Notes: generated by a model not told the origin, from the letters alone. Shown: positions 50,081-60,430, counted from the first letter of the stretch. The stretch is 64,000 bases of DNA from Prorocentrum cordatum (GCA_963575745.1 CAUYUJ010006347.1:155785-219784), one strand, 5' to 3'. Translations and numbers: made by a program.

Positions 50081-51049
50081 TGGGTTGCACGAAGTGGATG
50101 GAGCGGGGTGTTAAATACGATGGTGTTGAATACGATGACGACGATGGTGACGACGACGGAGGCATGCGGTAGCCTCAAGCAGGAACGGGTGGAAAAGGAG
50201 CGGGGGACAAGGTAGGAGAGGAGACGCGGGGCGCTGCTCATTCGAAACGAAAACCCAACGCCACAGGATGGTTTGGACAAATCTCGGTGGCCTACCCACG
50301 TGTGTGAAACAAATTCGCGGGAAGGGGGCGGAGCATCTTCAGGGCAGATTCAAGGGAAGGACGGGGGATTATTCAGATGTTGTAAGTGTGAAGGGGGGAA
50401 CAAGAGGAAAAGGAGGAGGAAGACGGGGAGAAGAAGAGGGATGGGGCAGAAGAACGGAATCCATCCACGTCCGTTGGTCCATCCTCCTCCGTGTTCGCTC
50501 CACCCCGCCACGCCTTACTACTGGTCGTCCTCCTTCCGATCTAGCGGGGAGGGGATGATGAAGAGGAGGAGGAGGAGGAAGAGGACAACGACGACGACGA
50601 GCCGAGGGGTATGTAGAGGGAGGGAGGGGGGACAGGAGAGATTGTAGGAGGAAACAGGGTGGCGAAGGAGGGAGAAGGATTGGGAACGCGCCGTTGAACG
50701 ACGGCGCTTGCCCTCGCATTTCCTTGTTCGGGCGTTTGGCTTGACCAGAGCAGTTGTTCACTTGTTTAGTTGTTTGTATATCTCTTTTATTCCCTCACCC
50801 TTCCTCTCTTCCGGTCTTCGTTCATGTTATATATACATAAAGAAAACTGCAGTGGCGCTTCGCGCCATGCACCTTGGTCCTTGAAGTTTGGCATGCAGGC
50901 GGAATGGCAGGAAGCACAAGCCGTTAATTTAGCGATAACTCCTTGTTGCCTTTTCCAGCATCGCCGCTAAAATGATGTTTTTCGTTATCCTTCCTCCATG
51001 CTTCTTTTTCTTCTTTCTCGCCATACCCCGCGCATTTTCTCCATCCTCC
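50081..51049. other. Satellite flank and unassigned sequence
   Basis: 50225-50275 (CATTCGAAACGAAAACCCAAC, then CAGGATGGTTTGG) matches the flank of the 23.2-kb array. The rest is purine-rich at 50380-50660 with no recognised gene. Confidence 0.5.
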
Positions 51050-51440
51050 TCAGCTCTTTTTGCGGATGCTCCTCCTTGGAGAGCCTCTGAGGGCCTCACA
51101 AAATTTTCAGGCTTTCTTGAGACCTCCTGGAGGCCTCCTGGGCGTGTTCTGGAGGTTCTGGGGGCTTCCTCGGGCCACCCTGCCTCCAACCGCGGTCTCC
51201 CTGAGCGACCAGGTCACGATTTGGAATGCTTCGGAGGGTGTCTTGGGGCCGTCTTGGGCCGCCATGGGGCTCTCTTAGGGCCATCTTTGACCCCTGTTGT
51301 GCCGTTTTGGGGCTCTCTTGGACTGCCTGGAAGCCCTTTCGGATGGTTGTGGAGCGATTTGGGAGCCTCCCAGGCGGCTTCGGACGCCGGCCCGACCGGG
51401 GGGTCCCAAAGCCCCAGATCCCGGGAGTCCGGTGTTGGGG
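51050..51440 (+). repeat. Degenerate GGCCTCCTGG repeat region
   Basis: Irregular repeats of GAGGCCTCCTGG, GGGGCTCTCTTGG and GGGGCCGTCTTGG, related to 21541-22060 and 51870-52140. Confidence 0.55.
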
Positions 51441-51485
51441 AGGGGGGGGGTCCCCCTGCCCGGGCTTATAAAAATATAGGAAGAG

Positions 51486-51486
<1 letters not shown>

Positions 51487-51526
<40 letters not shown>

Positions 51527-51570
51527 GATGTATGTATACATATGTATACATATATATATATATATAATCA
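51487..51570. repeat. (TA)n microsatellites
   Basis: A long TATATA run at ~51487-51521, TGTATGGATGTATGTATACA, then TATATATATATATATA at ~51549-51566. Confidence 0.9.
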
Positions 51571-51869
51571 TACGCACCTCTCCGAGGGAGTAGAGGTCAG
51601 AGGCCATTAATCAAAGGCAGCGCCGCGTCCGCGATTTTTCTGGCCGTTTTGCTAGGGACATCCTCTAAATTCTAAAAATCGGTGGCACCCATCATACAGA
51701 TCGTGACGTCAGGGTCCCAAAAAAACACATGAGGAATTCAACATTCGAACATAAAACCTTCAAGAACACGTCTCAATGATTTTGACGCCGATTCTCAAAG
51801 AATGGCGGTTTCGCTTGAGACATCCTCCGAAAATCGAGCCCCGACGTACCTTCTGGTACCCCAGACCCC
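51571..51869. other. No gene recognised
   Basis: Short unassigned stretch between the TA run and the GGCCTC repeats. Confidence 0.4.
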
Positions 51870-52140
51870 GCCTCGGAGCCTCCTGGGGGCCTCCTGGAAC
51901 CTCCTGGGGCCTCCTGGGGCCTCCTTGGGCCTGCGGTCTCTTGGTCGGGCCTCTTGGAGCCTCTTGCGGCCCAGACGTACTCTCCTTCGGCCTCGCGGAG
52001 CCTCTTGCGGCCTCCTGGTCGGGCCTCCTGAGGCCTCCATGGACATCCTCGCAACCTCGATCCCAGACGACCCCTCCTGGGGCCTCCTGGAATATTTTCC
52101 GGCATCCTGGTCGGGCCTCCTGAGGCTTCTTGGGGGCCCG
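51870..52140 (+). repeat. GGCCTCCTGG / GGGCCTCTTGG repeat
   Basis: Tandemly arranged, imperfect ~10-20-bp units (TCCTGGGGCCTCCTGGGGCC). The open frames on both strands are products of this periodicity. Confidence 0.7.
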
Positions 52141-52551
52141 TGGTACACACATCGCAAGGTGTGGCAACCCCGCTTGCGCTCAAGTGCGACCCCGCTATTG
52201 CACTTCACTCCCAGCAGCTATCCTCCTCCTCCTCCTCCTCTTCTCGTCCTCCTCTTCCCCTCCACATCTAGTGAAACAAATCGGCTGGTGGGAATCGTGC
52301 TTACACTTCTCTTGTTAATCGCTTCGCTCATTCCGCCAGCCCGTCTTGCATCACTGGTGCATCTTGGGGGGCTCTTCCTCGATCTTAGATTCTTCTGCGT
52401 TCACCTCCTGCCTCTTCCACTTCTCTTAGGTACGCCTTGGCGGCGCCGCGCCAGCTTCCCCTTCTCCATCTCCGATCCCGCAGTCATGGTGCCTTCCTGC
52501 TCCAAACGACCTTTTAGTTTGTTTTATAGGATTGGGCACACACGCGCCACT

Positions 52552-52594
<43 letters not shown>

Positions 52595-52699
52595 CGCTCT
52601 GAACCCACCAAGAACCCCCCTTTCTCATGATTATATATGAATTTATATATGATTCCTACGATTTTCGGACTCAATTTTGACGCTCTTGTTTGGAAGACT
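52141..52699. other. Unassigned with short CTC and TA runs
   Basis: CTC at ~52220-52250, the 23-bp block shared with 21906-21928 at 52315-52337, and (TA)n at ~52560-52593. No gene is recognised. Confidence 0.45.
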
Positions 52700-53460
52700 T
52701 TCTCCAGTACTCAACAGCATCCTTCTCCAACACAACACCCGATACTGAACAGGCTCCCTCCCCAAGCTGAACTTGAAAATAACCTTCTACTCAACTCCCT
52801 CCGTCTCCAACACAACACCCAGTACTCAACAGCCTCCTTCTCCAACACAACACCCGATACTCAACAGGCTCCCTCCCCAAGCTGAACTTGAACATAACCT
52901 CCTACTCTACTCCCTCCGTCTCCACCACACCACCCAGTACTCCACAGCCTCCTTCTCCAATACAACACCCGATACTCAACAGGCTCCCTCCCCAAGCTGA
53001 ACTTGACAATAACCTTCTACTCAACTCCCTGCGTCTCCAACACAACACCCAGTACTCAACAGCTTCTTTCTCCAACACAACACCCGATACTCAACAGGCT
53101 CCCTCCCCAAGCTGAACTTGAAAATAATCTTCTACTCAACTCCCTGCGTCTCCAACACAACACCCAGTACTCAACAGCTTCCTTCTCCAACACAACACCC
53201 GATACTCAACAGGCTCCCTCCCCAAGCTGAACTTGAAAATAATCTTCTACTCAACTCCCTGCGTCTCCAACACAACACCCAGTATTCAACAGCCTCCTTC
53301 TCAAACACAACACCCGATACTCAACAGGCTCCCTCCCCAAGCTGAACTTGAAAATAACCTTCTACTCAGCTCCCTCCGTCTCCAACACAACACCCAGTAC
53401 TCAACAGCCTCCTTCTCCAACACAACACCCGACACTCAACAGGCTCCCTCCGTCTCCAAC
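52700..53460 (+). repeat. 115-bp satellite array, about 6.5 units
   Basis: Units repeat at exactly 115 bp (for example AAGCTGAACTTGAAAATAA at ~52775, then every 115 bp to ~53350). Each unit contains two related ~35-bp halves (CTCCAACACAACACCCAGTA and CTCCAACACAACACCCGATA) plus a spacer. Because 115 is not a multiple of three the frame rotates every unit and a stop closes each one, so short Ser/Gln/Pro ORFs are not genes. Confidence 0.93.
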
Positions 53461-53584
53461 ACACACAAGTACTCCAGATCCACCCTCCACAACACGACGC
53501 GACACCCGAAACTCCAACCGCACCCGCCCTTTTTTTTTTCTTGGCATCTTCCAAGAGAAAAGGGGGGTTCATGGTGGGTGCTGA

Positions 53585-53615
53585 GGCCTATATATATACA
53601 TATATATATATAGGG
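53585..53615. repeat. (TA)n microsatellite
   Basis: TATATATATACATATATATATATAG immediately upstream of a tandem duplication. Confidence 0.8.
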
Positions 53616-53639
53616 TGATTGGGAAACCTGGCTTCGGGC

Positions 53640-53770
53640 GTGGGACCGAGGCCCAGGTTTCTCGAAATTCGCTCCCCCGCCTTGCGAGAAACCCGTAGGC
53701 CTCCGAAGCCCGGCCGAGGCCCAGGTGTTCCGAAGTTCGCTCCCCCGCCTTACGAAAAAACATAGGCCCA
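53640..53770 (+). repeat. 68-bp tandem duplication
   Basis: CCGAGGCCCAGGT(T/G) begins at 53646 and 53714 and is followed in both by TTCGCTCCCCCGCCTT(G/A)CGA and GTAGGCC or ATAGGCCC. Confidence 0.75.
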
Positions 53771-53847
53771 CGGAAAATGTGCAGTCGGCGAGGGTCTTAA
53801 CCCAAGGTGTTGCGCCCGTGGGGCGTCAGTACAGTGGGGGCCCATTT

Positions 53848-54007
53848 CAAGAAGCACCCTGCTTGCCTCCAGGGTGCCCCAGGTTTCTTGGGTTTCAATG
53901 GTTCTGCTATGGAAAGCGTGACACTCCCATACCAACAATCAATGGACGTCATGGAGTCACAGGGTTGGGTTTCTTGTGGAAGGCTTCTTGTGGTCGGGCC
54001 CCTACTG
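53848..54007 (+). repeat. 160-bp dispersed repeat with open frame (copy 2)
   Basis: Gap-free partner of 19311-19470. Its frame is open over a ~100-codon ORF (53807-54109) reading HFKKHPACLQGAPGFLGFNG, then SMDVMESQGWVSCGRLLVVG. Confidence 0.7.
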
Positions 54008-55189
54008 GGTGCTGCCGAGCATAGCGCAGCCGCGCCACTCATTGGGCCTCCAGGGAGTCCAGCGGAGCGTACATTTGACGGGCATCCGAACCGAGACCCC
54101 ATCAGGTAGTGAAAAAAACATGGCGGGAGGTTTGTCCTAGTTTTCGGACCCTGGCCCTGACCAGTCCCCCGGACCGTCGAACAACGACTCAGGATGGCGA
54201 AACGGTCCAGGGGAATGGGTCGAGGCCTCTAGGGGTGCGACGCTGGGAAAGTAACAACAAAAACATGACGTCGGGGGTCTGGGAGCGAGACCCGCCTCCT
54301 TTGGCTCGAAGTGTTTGGGGAGCGTCTCCGTCGGCTTCAAGGAGGTCTTCCAGCCTCGGGATATACTTTCCTGCCTCGAGGGCCGGTTCCTTGCGAGGCT
54401 TTCTTTCGGCCGCGCACGCCATGTAGAGGGAAAGGTTTTCCCAAGGCGGGGTTATGGAACGAGACCAGCTGGATGATCACATCTCCTTTTTCCAGGAGCC
54501 GTTTAGAGCGGTGTTCCTCCCACCCCCACCCCTGCCCCTGCCCCACCTTGACGTCCCTCCGACCCGTGAGCCCCTATGGAGAGGGCGTGGCGCAGCGCCC
54601 CGCCGCGCAGGCCCAGGCGAGGCATCGCCGCCGCGGGTGTTGCCCCCCCCCCCCCCCCCTGGCAGACGAGGGGTCCTCGGACAGACGGGTCGATGAGACC
54701 CACCTGGGCTGTCCCCAGGACCGGCTCTGCATCGAGGGCCGCGTCTGTGGACGATTCCGGGGCCCGCGTGAGGACGAGGACGGCGAAGCGCTGTCATCGG
54801 CGGTGCGCCCAGGGGGGGCAGCGCCTTCCCCGAGCGCCGCGGGGCTTCTCAGAACCCTTTCCGGCACTTTGGGAGGCCGCCCCCGCCTTCGGAGAAGGCC
54901 GAGAGAGCCTCTCAGAAGGCCGCGGGCCTCCCGAGCCCTCTAAGAAGGTCCGCTCCTTCTCATCCCCCCCCTGGCGCGCCGCCGATGGCAGGGGCCCCTT
55001 TCCCCAGGGGCGCTGCCCGGCGTGGGGCCGTCGACACCTCCTGGGCCCCCCGGGGCCGGGGGGGCGCGCGAGGACGGGCACGCACCCGGAGGCGCCCTCG
55101 GCGAGGCGCAGCCGCCGAGAGGCATCCCGAGGCTGGAAAAGATCGTCGAGAGTCAACGACAAGGCCCGAGCACGAAGACCAGCGAGAGC
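54008..55189. other. No gene recognised
   Basis: GC-rich sequence with overlapping open frames on both strands, Arg/Pro/Gly/Ser-rich and without domains. A run of about 14 C lies at ~54646-54659. Confidence 0.4.
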
Positions 55190-55240
55190 CTCCTCCTCCT
55201 CCTCCTCCTCCTCCTCCTCCTCCTCCTCCTCCTCCTTCTC
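55190..55240 (+). repeat. CTC array
   Basis: Short (CTC)n run. Confidence 0.85.
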
Positions 55241-55905
55241 CAACCCGTCATCGCGCCGAGCTCATCCCCCCTATGGATTCCCAGGGGATCCTTTTGGATT
55301 CGCTGTGGTTCCTAAGAAGTTCCTTCTTGGATTCCCAAGGATTCCTGTGGATTCCTGGTGATATTCCCTCCTGGGTGCTGCCACGCCGCCACCTCCTGAG
55401 GCCCCCCTGGGGGGAGGCCCCCGGGGCGGACACCTCTGAGACGGGGTGCCAGGCGTCGAGAGGCATCGCCGCCGCCCTCCGAGCCCCCCCCCGCCGAGCG
55501 GAGCTCGGCGGAGCGGCTTCCCGCGCGGCCCCAGAGACTTGAATCTCAACAAACAAGGAGCAGGCGGTGTTAGGCTGTTTTCGGCCGCCGGGGGCCCTCA
55601 CCGGGCCTCGGGGCCATCAGAGAACGATTCAGGACGAAGTGCCGGCCCCAGGGAAGTGGTCCAGACCTCTGGGGCCCACGCATCGAACATATTGGAGCAG
55701 CCGGATGTCTGAAGCTGCAGGTGGTGAGGTTTCGGGTTGCGCACTGGCTGGCGGTTGTCCCAGCTGACCTCAAGAGGCCCCCCGAGTAACCCTGCTTGGT
55801 CTCAGCGCCCTGGCGCCGGCGCCCCTAGGGCACGAGTAAGGATTGTCAGCGCACGTTCTTGGACTGTCAGGACGGGAAAGTCACGTCCCTTCTCCTCTCA
55901 GGAGT
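55241..55905. other. No gene recognised; GGATTCC words
   Basis: GGATTCCCA and GGATTCC words recur at 55274-55360. The remainder is GC-rich with no domain. Confidence 0.4.
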
Positions 55906-55983
55906 CCTTCTCCTCCTTTTCCTCCTCCTTCTCCTCCTCTTCCTCCTCCTCCTCCTCTCCCTTCCCCTCCTCTCCTTTCCTCT
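55906..55983 (+). repeat. CTC/CTT pyrimidine array abutting DinoSL
   Basis: TCCTTCTCCTCCTTTTCCTCC and onward, with no purine over most of its length. It ends at the first base of the DinoSL. Confidence 0.85.
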
Positions 55984-56020
55984 TCCGTAGCCATTTTGGC
56001 TCAAGCCATTGGGCTCTGAG
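55984..56020 (+). other. DinoSL followed by degenerate second SL relic
   Basis: 55984-56005 is an exact 22-nt DinoSL (T variant). The next 15 bases, CCATTGGGCTCTGAG, align to the truncated leader CCATTTTGGCTCAAG with a few differences. Head-to-tail full-plus-truncated leaders are the known signature of mRNAs that were trans-spliced, reinserted and trans-spliced again. Confidence 0.85.
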
Positions 56021-56064
56021 TCTGGCCGCGGTGCGCACTTCCCCAGGGTTCTGTTCACCGTATA

Positions 56065-57009
56065 TGCCGCTGTTCTTCGGCATGGCGCTCGTTCGGCTGC
56101 CCGTTGCGCAGGCAGTCTTCGGAGCGGTTCGTGCTGGCATGGAGTTGGGCTTATCGGCCAAGGCCATGGGCAACCTGGTGGCAGCAGCGGCGCGGGGTGC
56201 GCTGCAGGGCGTGTCCGCCATCTCGGCGGCGCACGTCGAGGCGTTCGAGACGGGCTCCGCCCCCGACAAGCTGGAGGAGGCCTACACGGCGTGAAAAAGG
56301 GGGCAGGGATGGAGGAGACGCCGTCCGCCCCTCAGGCCAAGCAGCAGTTGCGGCAGTTGGGCAAGTCCGAGCTCGCGTCCAAGCTTGGCAAGCTCAGCAA
56401 GATCCGCCACACCATTCGGCACCCCACTGTAGGCCTGGTGATCCACATTGCGCAGGCCTTCGTGGAGGAGAAGGAGGTAGGTAAGCCTTGCACTGTCTTC
56501 TCCACGGTTTGCCAGGAGAAGAAATCGAAGGACAAGGTGACAAGTTGAAGTCGAAGGGAAAGAAGATCGTGGACGCGCAGGTCGAGGCTGGGGTGTCGCC
56601 GAGTGGCGTGGTGGCCAAGTGCGACGTGGCGGCCCCGCTGGAATACAACGCGGAGCAGATCGAGGCCGCGGTCGTGGAGCCGCCGCCCAACCTCATGGAC
56701 GTCTTGCTAGAGAAGAGTCGCGAGGTCGTCGTGTTGAAGCGTCACCTCGAGCTCGCACAGGCTGCCTATCTCGAAGGGGCTGGAGCCGTCGTTGCAGCGG
56801 GGCTGGACGTCCAGGAGGAAGTGCGCCAGCGGCATCTCGCCGGGCAGCGTCATGGACTGGGTCAGGCGGTGGGGGCCCGCGACTCCCCTTCGGTGGTCCC
56901 GCCGCTCTTCCCAGCTCCTCAGGCGGTGGGGCCCGCTATCCCGCTAGCATCGGCGTCTTCGGTATCTCGTCGGTGCGTGAGTTCAGGTCGGCAGCGCAAG
57001 GAACGCTGA
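56065..57009 (+). pseudogene. SL-headed gene of unknown family, frameshifted
   Basis: The first ATG after the SL opens MPLFFGMALVRLPVAQAVFG and runs 76 codons to a TGA (56292-56294). One base later in register the frame VKKGAGMEETPSAPQAKQQL continues, with RQLGKSELASKLGKLSKI and PTVGLVIHIAQAFVEEKEVG. Skipping 56481-56515 joins it to EEIEGQGDKLKSKGKKIVDA, then PPPNLMDVLLEKSREVVVLK and AAYLEGAGAVVAAGLDVQEE, ending near 57009. So either one protein of about 300 residues broken by one indel, or two ORFs. The N-terminus is Ala-rich and amphipathic, the rest helical and basic. No family is recognised; the tandem leader marks it as retroposed. Confidence 0.5.
56481..56515 (+). other. Candidate 35-nt GT-AG intron
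   Basis: The donor is TAG|GTAAGCC and the acceptor GTTTGCCAG|GAG. Removing these 35 nt joins the two well-coded frames (KEVG with EEIEGQG) in register. A 35-nt intron is very short, and its presence in an SL-tagged retrocopy would need explaining. A simple indel is the alternative. Confidence 0.4.
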
Positions 57010-57033
57010 GGCCGCGTGGATTCACGCTCTGAG

Positions 57034-57260
57034 TGCGGAGACTCGTGTTCCTCCTGCGCTCCGCCTGCTAGCTGCTCGGCGTCGCGGAGACTCGTGTTCG
57101 TCTTGCGGCCGAGCATCGCGATGAATTCACGCGGATGCGGAGGTTCGTGTTCCTCTTGCGTCCGCTTGCTGTTCGTGGGCGCGGAGGTTCGTGTTCCTCT
57201 TGCGACCCGAGCAGCACCGCCTTGGTGCTGCGGAGGCTCGTGCTCCTCCTGCGCTCCAGG
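57034..57260 (+). repeat. ~48-bp tandem repeat after the SL-headed gene
   Basis: GCGGAG(A/G)(C/T)TCGTGTTC(C/G)TC(C/T)TGCG recurs about five times at roughly 45-50-bp spacing (near 57037, 57086, 57136, 57181 and 57230). Confidence 0.8.
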
Positions 57261-57420
57261 GGCTCGCGTGACGGGACAGGGTCCCGCTTGGTCATTCCTC
57301 GGTCACTCCTCTCATTTTCCTCTCCTTATTAGGCCTTAGGGAGCCCCCCCAGGAGAAAGGATAACCTCGAAGTGCCTTCAGTTGTGCTCCTCCCGCCCCT
57401 GTTTCTTCCCGCGGGGAACA

Positions 57421-57770
57421 AACTCGACTTCCCCCTCCTCCTCCACCTCCTCTTCCTTCTCCTGCTCCTCCTCTTCCTCCTCCTCCCCCTCGTCCTCTTG
57501 CTCCTCCTCTTCATCGTCATCGCCATCATCATCAGCATCGTCAACCTCTTCCGCATTGTCATCATAATCAGCATCAGTTTCCTCATCATCATCGTCCTGT
57601 TCCTCCTCCTCCTCCTCCTCCTCCTCCTCCTCCCCTCCACCTCCCCCTCCTCCTCCTGATCTTCCTCCTTCTCCTCGTCATGTTCCCCCCCCTCCCTGGT
57701 ATCCTCCTGCTCCTCCTCGTGGTCGTTATCGCAGTCGTAGTCGTTGTCGTCGTCGTCGTCGCGGTGGAAG
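57421..57770 (+). repeat. CTC array passing into ATC and GTC repeats
   Basis: CTCCTCCTC, then ATCATCATCAG at ~57510-57600, CTC again, and GTCGTAGTCGTTGTCGTCG at ~57720-57770. It is low complexity throughout. Confidence 0.85.
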
Positions 57771-57899
57771 CCATGCTCCCACTATTGTAACGCGGGCTGG
57801 GTAGTGTTGAGGGAGTGTTCTCCGAGGGGGGAACCCATTGCGGGTTACCCTACACGCGAGAAGATGCGTGAGCATCCTTTCACGGGGACTACACGATGA
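57771..57899. other. Short unassigned spacer
   Basis: No motif is recognised. Confidence 0.4.
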
Positions 57900-58140
57900 G
57901 TCGGCGGTTGTGGTAGTAGTCGTGGTTTTGGGTAGTCGTTGTAGTCGTGTCGGGGCCCGTGTTTGTAGTAGCGCTTACACTCATAATGGCAGTCGCGATT
58001 GTACTCGTACTTGTAGTCGCGGTTGCAGTCGCAATCGTAGTCGTAGCAATCGTCGTATCGTGGTCGCAGTTGCACTTTGTAGCCGTGGTAGTCGTCGTCG
58101 TCGTCGTCGTCGTCGTTGTTGTTGCGTGGCGGGTGCCGCG
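57900..58140 (+). repeat. GTCGTA/GTAGTC repeat
   Basis: Degenerate (GTAGTCGTG)-type repeat ending in GTCGTCGTCGTCGTC at ~58090-58115. Confidence 0.8.
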
Positions 58141-58259
58141 GAGAACTAACCATTATCCGCTATTGTTGGGGCCCCAGTTCCCCCAGTTCGTCAATAAGGG
58201 CGTCGAACTGATAAATAATTCCTACTGTTGAAGAGGGGGTCCGAACCGAAGACTCGTCC

Positions 58260-60430
58260 AGGTTATTGCACGCGGCCCCCCAGACCATTTCGGCACCCCT
58301 CCCATTGTGTATGGGCCCAAAGGGAGATCCACAGAAACCCCCAGGAGGAGGGGCAGTGCATGTTGCCCCCCCGGCGATTTCGTCACACCCCTCACACGTT
58401 GTGTGTCCCCAGAGGGGGCTTCCTCGAAACGCTCAAAGGGGCGGGGGGTTCGCATGCGCCCCCCCCCCCCAGCCACTTCGGCGTGCCCCTCACACCCTCC
58501 AAGGCTCAACAAGGCGCCCACCAAAGTGGGCGGGGGGGGGGGGGTCGCACGCGGTCTCACCGCACGTGTCGGCAAACCCTTCACACGTTCCAGAGCCCCA
58601 TGACAAGCTCCACCGAAGCCATTGGGGGGGGGGGGGGGTCGCACGCACTTCCCCACGTTGTTCGGCTCACCTCCTACGCGTTTCGTGGCACCATCGGGAG
58701 CTTCATCGACGCCCCCAGGCAGGGGGGGCCGCATGCGATTCTCAAAAACGAGGTCGGCCCACCTCTCAAACGTTTCGTGGCCCCAGAAGGAGCCCCGCCG
58801 ACGCCTGCAGTGGCAGGGCCCACGTGCGTCTCCACGCCCATCTCGGCATACCCCTCACACGCATCGTGGCCCCATGAGGATCCCCACCTGTACCCGCAAC
58901 GCTGCATTCACAAATGCATATCGTTGCAGATCGTCGTTCCCTACCATCCCGTGGTGTTGAATCCTCGTTTTGAAAAGACAGCCCCCGCGTCCCGACTCCT
59001 CTCCCTTCCTCCTCCCCTCATCATTTCCCTCCTCCCTCCTCCTGTCACCCCCTGTACGTTGGCACGCCCCTCGCACGCTTCGTGGCCCAATAGGGAGCCC
59101 CACCGAAGGCCCCAACGGCTTGGTTCGCACGCCGCCCCCCTTCCATTTTTGCACACCCCTCACACGCTTCGTGGCCTCATAGGGAGCTCCACCGAAGGCC
59201 CCAGTGGCATGGCTCGCATGCCGCCACCCCTTCACTTTGACACTCCACTGACGCGTTTCGTTGCCCGATACGGAGCTCCACAGAACGCCCCAGTGGCATT
59301 GTTCGTATGCGGCGCCCCTTCCTTTTTGGCACACACCCCCCACGTTCCGTGGCCTCATTGGGAGCTCTACCGAAAGGCCCCAATGGCATGGTTCGCATGC
59401 CGCCACCCCCCTTCCACGTTTGCACAACCCTCACACGCTTCGTGGCCCCACCTCGAGGTCCACCGAACGCCTAGTTGGCATGGTTCGCATACCGCCCCCG
59501 TCTAATTTGGCACGCGCCTCACACGTTTCACGGCCCCACAGGGAGTGCCATTAAAGGCCCTGGTGGCCTGGTTCGCACGCCGCCCCCCCCCCTCCATTGT
59601 GGCACGCTCCTCACTCCTCACACGCTTCGTGGCCCCATAGGGAGCTCCTCCGAAGGCTCCAGTGGCATGGTTCGCATGCCGTCACCCTGTTCACTTTTGT
59701 ACACCCTTCACACGCTTCGATGCCCTCCAAGGAGCTCCATCGACGGCCCCAGTAGCATGGTTCGCATGCGTTCCTCCCACCCAGGGAGCTCCATAGAGAA
59801 CTCCACAGAAAACCTCAGAGGAGGTGTTCGCGCGCGCTTCCCCCACCCAGTATAGCGAGTCGCGGCTCCAAACGAGGCTCGCTCCACCGAAGGCCCCAGC
59901 GGCATTGTTCGCATGCGTTCCACACACAGTACAACACTTCGTGTCGTGGCCTCATAGGGATCTCCACAGAAAACCCCAGAGGAGGTGTTCGCGTGCGTTT
60001 CGTACAGCGCGTCGTGGCCCTACGGGGAGTTCCACCGAAGGTCCCAGTGGAGGTGTTCACATGCGTCTCTCCCACTCAGTACAGCGCTTCGTGGCCCCAC
60101 AGGGAGCTCGACCGAAGGCCCCAGCGGCGGTGCTCGCATGGGTTTCCCCCTCCCAGTACAGCGCTCCGTGGCCCCAGAGTGAGCTCCACCGAAGGCCTCA
60201 GTGGCATGATTCATGCGCTTCCCGTACTCAATACAGCGCCGCGTGGCCCCATAGGGAGCTTCACCGAAGGCCTCATTGGCATGGTTCGCATGCCGCCCCC
60301 CGTCCAAGTTGGCACGCACCTCACACGTTTCGCGGCCCCACAGGGAGCGCCACCGAAGGTGCCAATGGCTGCGCCCGCATGCGTCCCCGCTCCATTTCGG
60401 CACACCCTTTGCACGCTTCGTGCAGGAATC
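58260..60430 (-). repeat. Large ~90-bp satellite array, inverted orientation
   Basis: More than 20 diverged units. The reverse complement reads CATGCGAACCATGCCACTGG, GGCCTTCGGTGGAGCTCCCT and ATGGGGCCACGAAGCGTGTG, the same family as 23221-24180 and 49655-50080. Unit boundaries carry C/G homopolymers, especially in 58340-58640. Within it, 58930-59075 is the reverse complement of the flank at 24181-24300. Long plus-strand frames of repeated His/Pro/Arg/Ser peptide are by-products; indels change their frame. Confidence 0.9.

Noticed and set aside
52637-53613. Series of 75-codon ORFs spaced by 115 bp
   Set aside because: Each is the same satellite unit read in a rotating frame; 115 is not divisible by three.
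54290-54320. Possible degenerate spliced leader (CTCCTTTGGCTCGAAG)
   Set aside because: Too few matches, the GTAGCC core is missing and no CTC array adjoins.
58228-59505. 425-codon plus-strand ORF across the satellite
   Set aside because: It is open because of repeat composition. The peptide changes frame at homopolymers and indels, and the same satellite elsewhere is not open in this frame.
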